DNA of 5,637 bases from an uncultured Bacteroidales bacterium (lineage in GTDB: Bacteria > Bacteroidota > Bacteroidia > Bacteroidales > Paludibacteraceae): contig CAIWIS010000183.1 in NCBI GenBank assembly GCA_903912795.1, positions 1 through 5,637 on the forward strand. Reading direction: 5' to 3'. The notes beneath the pieces were generated by a model. The model had not been told where the DNA came from, did not search any database, and saw only the letters and a list, made by a program, of their open reading frames with translations. This document shows, piece by piece, positions 3,931 through 5,637 of this stretch (its first letter is position 1; the number at the start of each line of letters is the position of its first letter). A program made the translations under genes and the position numbers.

Positions 3931-5637
3931 ATGGTAGAAAAAAAATTAAATTTATTGGCGGATTTTCCATCTGTTAGCGCTCAGCAATGGATGGATAAAA
4001 TTACAGCCGACCTGAAAGGAGCCGATTTTGATAAAAAGCTCGTTTGGAAAACAAATGAGGGTTTTAATGTTTTGCCTTTTTACAGGGCCGAAGACATTGA
4101 AAATCTAAAATCAAAGGAGGTTGTTCCCGGTAAATTTCCTTACGTACGCGGTTCAAAAGCTGACAATGTGTGGTTTGTTCGTCAGGATATTGTGGTGAAA
4201 GATGCGAAAGAAGCAAATGCAAAAGCGCTTGATGTGCTTTGCAAGGGTGCAACTTCACTTGGTTTCAAATTGAACAAAAAAGATTTAAGCCCTGATTACA
4301 TTGCTTCGCTACTTCAAAACATTCAGGCTGATTGTGTAGAACTTAACTTCACCATTTGCACAAAACGTTCGGCTGATTTAGCAACTATTCTGACCGATTA
4401 TTTCAAATCAAAAGCATACAATGTAGCCAAATTAGAAGGTTCCATAAACTGGGATGGTATGAATGCTATGTTGCTTCGTGGTAAGGATTTTGAAAAAGAA
4501 GAATTGGTAACATTGGCAAAAGCCACTTTTGAAGCGGCATTAGAATTGCCTAAATACCGTGTTATTGGTGTGAATGCTACTACTTTGAGCAATGCCGGTG
4601 CTTTTCTTGCTCAGGAACTAGGATTTGCTTTGGCTTGGGGTAACGAATATCTTTCGGCACTTATCGAAGCCGGTTGTGAACCTTCCTTCGTTGCTAAAAA
4701 CATTAAATTTAATTTCGCTGTAGGTGGCAACTACTTTATGGAAATTGCCAAATTCCGCGCTGCTAAATTACTTTGGGCTAATATCGTTGATGCTTATCAG
4801 GTTAAATGCGTTAAAGACGGTTGTCAACATACTGTTGATGGTATTTGCAAATGTGCCGCTAAAATGCGCATTCACGCTCAAACTACTGAGTTCAACAAAA
4901 CAACTTTCGATGCTAACGTAAATATGCTTCGTACCCAAACCGAAGCTATGAGTGCAACACTAGGTGGTGTAAACTCACTTACAGTAATGCCTTACGACTC
5001 TACTTACAAAAAAGCAGACGAGTTTTCGGAACGTATTGCCCGCAATCAACAATTATTATTAAAAGAAGAATGTCATTTCGATAAAGTTGCCGACCCTGCA
5101 GCCGGATCATATTATGTCGAAACTTTGACCAACGAAATTGCAGCTCAGGCTTGGAAAATCTTCCTCGAAGTAGAAGATAATGGTGGTTTCTTTGCTGCTA
5201 TCAAAGCCGGAACAGTTCAAAATGCCATAAAAGCAACAGCAACAAGCCGCTTGAAATCAGTTTCAAGTCGCCGCGAAGTATTATTGGGTACCAACCAGTT
5301 CCCTAACTTTGCTGAGTTTGCTACTGCTAAAGTTGAGTTTAAGAACGAAGCCGGATGTGGTTGCGATCACACAGCGATTGAAAAACTTGTTCCTGTACGT
5401 GCTGCCGAAGAGTTCGAAGCATTGCGCTTTGCTACCGAAGCTGCTGCAAAACGTCCAAAAGCATTTATGTTGACTATTGGGAACTTAAATATGCGTTTGG
5501 CGCGTGCTCAGGTCTCGTGTAACTTCTTTGCTTGTGCTGGTTACGAAGTAGTTGATAATCTTGGTTTCAAAACCATTGAAGAGGGTGTAAATGCTGCTAT
5601 GGAAGCAAATGCTGATATTATTGTTCTTTGCTCAAGC
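3931..5637 (+). CDS. mutA: Methylmalonyl-CoA mutase small (beta) subunit, 3' end outside the window
   Basis: The frame is open from the ATG at 3931 through the last base, 569 codons without a stop; family members are a little over 600 residues, so only a short C-terminal piece is missing. The protein is the non-catalytic partner of MutB in the adenosylcobalamin-dependent mutase that interconverts succinyl-CoA and (R)-methylmalonyl-CoA, used by Bacteroidota to make or consume propionate. The start fits the family: FPSVSAQQWMDKITADLKGAD (from 12), then KKLVWKT (36-42) and LPFYRAED (48-55). The TIM-barrel portion includes NMLRTQTEAMSATLGG (331-346), RIARNQQLLLKEE (368-380) and DPAAGSYYVE (388-397). 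The C-terminal cobalamin-like domain begins near 508, but where the catalytic subunit has DxHxxG this one reads NMRLAR (520-525), so it should not hold cobalamin. Two cysteine-rich spots (293-308 and 476-480) are unusual. A mutB gene is expected immediately downstream. Codon choice looks biased as in a well-expressed gene. Confidence 0.96.
   Translation, partial: MVEKKLNLLADFPSVSAQQWMDKITADLKGADFDKKLVWKTNEGFNVLPFYRAEDIENLKSKEVVPGKFPYVRGSKADNVWFVRQDIVVKDAKEANAKALDVLCKGATSLGFKLNKKDLSPDYIASLLQNIQADCVELNFTICTKRSADLATILTDYFKSKAYNVAKLEGSINWDGMNAMLLRGKDFEKEELVTLAKATFEAALELPKYRVIGVNATTLSNAGAFLAQELGFALAWGNEYLSALIEAGCEPSFVAKNIKFNFAVGGNYFMEIAKFRAAKLLWANIVDAYQVKCVKDGCQHTVDGICKCAAKMRIHAQTTEFNKTTFDANVNMLRTQTEAMSATLGGVNSLTVMPYDSTYKKADEFSERIARNQQLLLKEECHFDKVADPAAGSYYVETLTNEIAAQAWKIFLEVEDNGGFFAAIKAGTVQNAIKATATSRLKSVSSRREVLLGTNQFPNFAEFATAKVEFKNEAGCGCDHTAIEKLVPVRAAEEFEALRFATEAAAKRPKAFMLTIGNLNMRLARAQVSCNFFACAGYEVVDNLGFKTIEEGVNAAMEANADIIVLCSS

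Noticed and set aside
4064..4592. Two minus-strand open frames of 64 codons each (4064-4258 and 4398-4592)
   Set aside because: Both lie inside mutA on the opposite strand and show no protein family signal.
4724..4921. Plus-strand open frame of 65 codons
   Set aside because: It is in a different frame inside mutA, whose own frame is continuous and matches the family over the same stretch.
1..5637. CRISPR, insertion sequence, phage, toxin-antitoxin or defence-system content
   Set aside because: I found no regularly spaced repeats, transposase motifs, terminal inverted repeats or recognisable defence domains on either strand; apart from the partial surface protein, the genes are common housekeeping or metabolic types.

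Overview
The window looks like chromosomal DNA from a Bacteroidota bacterium, probably a fermentative or anaerobic member of the Bacteroidales/Marinilabiliales type. Four things point there: a low-GC genome with very AT-rich spacers; gene starts preceded by A/T-rich leaders instead of Shine-Dalgarno sequences; several spacers carrying the Bacteroidota promoter -7 motif TAnnTTTG; and a gene set that fits the phylum (a surface protein of the gliding/type IX secretion class, a lipoprotein cyclophilin, and the small subunit of methylmalonyl-CoA mutase). The genus cannot be read from the sequence.

Layout. Positions 1-332 (minus) hold the first 110 codons of an exported surface protein that runs off the left edge. 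About 680 bases of AT-rich DNA without a convincing gene follow; near their right end is a cluster of ATGTAAAA repeats. A strong intrinsic terminator at 1014-1042 ends a 55-residue 2[4Fe-4S] ferredoxin gene (1070-1237, minus), which is too short to be caught by a usual ORF length cut-off. Upstream of it, also on the minus strand, are a GNAT acetyltransferase (1446-1967) and a sodium/bile-acid-family (BASS/SBF) transporter (1967-2929). These two overlap by one base (TAATG) and form a translationally coupled pair, with the transporter first.

A 172-base divergent spacer (2930-3101) carries a perfect TATATTTG -7 box for each direction. To its right, on the plus strand, are a lipoprotein peptidyl-prolyl isomerase of the cyclophilin family (3102-3767) and then, after a spacer with its own -7 box, the methylmalonyl-CoA mutase small subunit mutA. 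The mutA frame is open from 3931 to the right edge (569 codons), and its stop lies outside the window.

How the genes relate. mutA is one half of the cobalamin-dependent mutase that interconverts succinyl-CoA and methylmalonyl-CoA in the succinate-propionate pathway; the catalytic partner mutB would be expected just beyond the right edge. The ferredoxin is a general low-potential electron carrier. The transporter and acetyltransferase form one small operon with an unknown substrate. The other genes look like independent neighbours. I found no CRISPR array, transposon, tRNA, rRNA, phage or defence gene and no clear novel system. The points most worth a second look are the cysteine-rich insert and degenerate cobalamin domain of MutA, the ATGTAAAA repeat cluster, and the coupled transporter-acetyltransferase pair.
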